From Dissophora ornata (taxonomy: Eukaryota > Mortierellomycota > Mortierellomycetes > Mortierellales > Mortierellaceae), in contig MU616584.1 in the NCBI GenBank assembly GCA_025201705.1, positions 34,574-98,573 on the forward strand: a stretch of DNA of 64,000 nt. Direction: 5' to 3'. The notes under the pieces are model-generated. The model was not told the DNA's origin. It ran no database searches and saw nothing but the letters and a program-made list of their open reading frames with translations. This document shows positions 63,757-64,000 of this stretch, in pieces. Position 1 is the stretch's first letter; the number at the start of each line of letters is the position of its first letter. Made by a program: the position numbers and the translations under genes.

Positions 63757-64000
63757 ATGTTGCCTGGAAACCAAAAAAATCAGGACCATGATCCGTCGAA
63801 TGATGGAGAAATGGGACCTAATGCGAAAAAAATGAAAAAAGCAGATGACAACAAGGGCCCTTTCGAAGGCCGCAGTAACAACGGCACTGGCCCCCCGAGT
63901 GGAAATAACGCTGCCGGACCGAGCCATTCCCAAGGATCGACGACACCATCGGGCTTCGTGTATCACCCCAAACAAGGACTGAAAGCCATGCAGGCAGCCG
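63757..64000 (+). CDS. Start of an uncharacterised gene, cut by the window end
   Basis: Opens at ATG 63757 and stays open for 81 codons to the window edge. The start (MLPGNQKNQDHDPSNDGEMG) is hydrophilic, with a Lys-rich patch (NAKKMKKADDNK), then Gly/Asn/Ser-rich sequence, and a more ordered FVYHPKQGLKAMQAA at the edge. No domain visible yet. Real by composition, but the start and exon structure cannot be confirmed. Confidence 0.45.
   Translation, partial: MLPGNQKNQDHDPSNDGEMGPNAKKMKKADDNKGPFEGRSNNGTGPPSGNNAAGPSHSQGSTTPSGFVYHPKQGLKAMQAA

Overview
This window comes from a filamentous early-diverging fungus. The genes are intron-rich, with short GT-AG introns, mostly 50-250 bases, that often carry a CTAAC-like branch sequence. 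Proteins have long Ser/Gln/His-rich disordered stretches, microsatellites are common in leaders and introns, and a multi-copy LRR family I associate with Mortierellaceae is present. Mortierellomycota (Mortierella/Linnemannia type) is my best guess; this is inference from gene style, not from a marker gene. There are no bacterial features. Two assembly gaps are visible, 10 N at 6148-6157 and 970 N at 29202-30171.

Layout. 0.9-14.9 kb: a Myb-like regulator, a TBC-domain protein, an LCB3-type sphingoid-base-phosphate phosphatase, a NAPE-PLD/FMP30-like phosphodiesterase and a Ser-rich unknown. 17-23.4 kb: aspartate aminotransferase, a CKS cell-cycle protein embedded in glutamine-rich extensions, and EMC8/9. 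23.4-33 kb is the accessory zone: degenerate direct repeats, a tandemly repeated signal-peptide-like start, an AIG1/GIMAP-like GTPase, a large frameshifted LRR protein interrupted by the gap, and a Helitron/PIF1 helicase relic. 33.6-40.9 kb: a disordered unknown, a frameshifted F-box gene, HAP2/NF-YA and a multi-TM protein. 42.4-45.3 kb: a tandem pair of CTR copper transporter genes. 47.5-63 kb: Ser-rich unknowns, a metazoan-style ATG16 with WD40 repeats and a KIN4-class kinase with KA1. The right end has tRNA-Arg(ACG) and the start of one more gene.

The standout is at 43807-45277. Four cleanly spliced exons encode a CTR-type copper transporter fused in frame to a complete cytochrome b561 reductase core, with a Met-rich loop near the C-terminus. 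This predicts one polypeptide that reduces Cu(II) and imports Cu(I). Its tandem partner (42437-42993) is a CTR-only copy sharing leader, intron positions and a frame-preserving, stop-free intron 2.

Exon boundaries were worked out by hand from splice sites, reading phase and family resemblance. They are consistent in phase for all the named genes but may be off by a base in places. Names rest on motifs and remembered family patterns; no database search was run.
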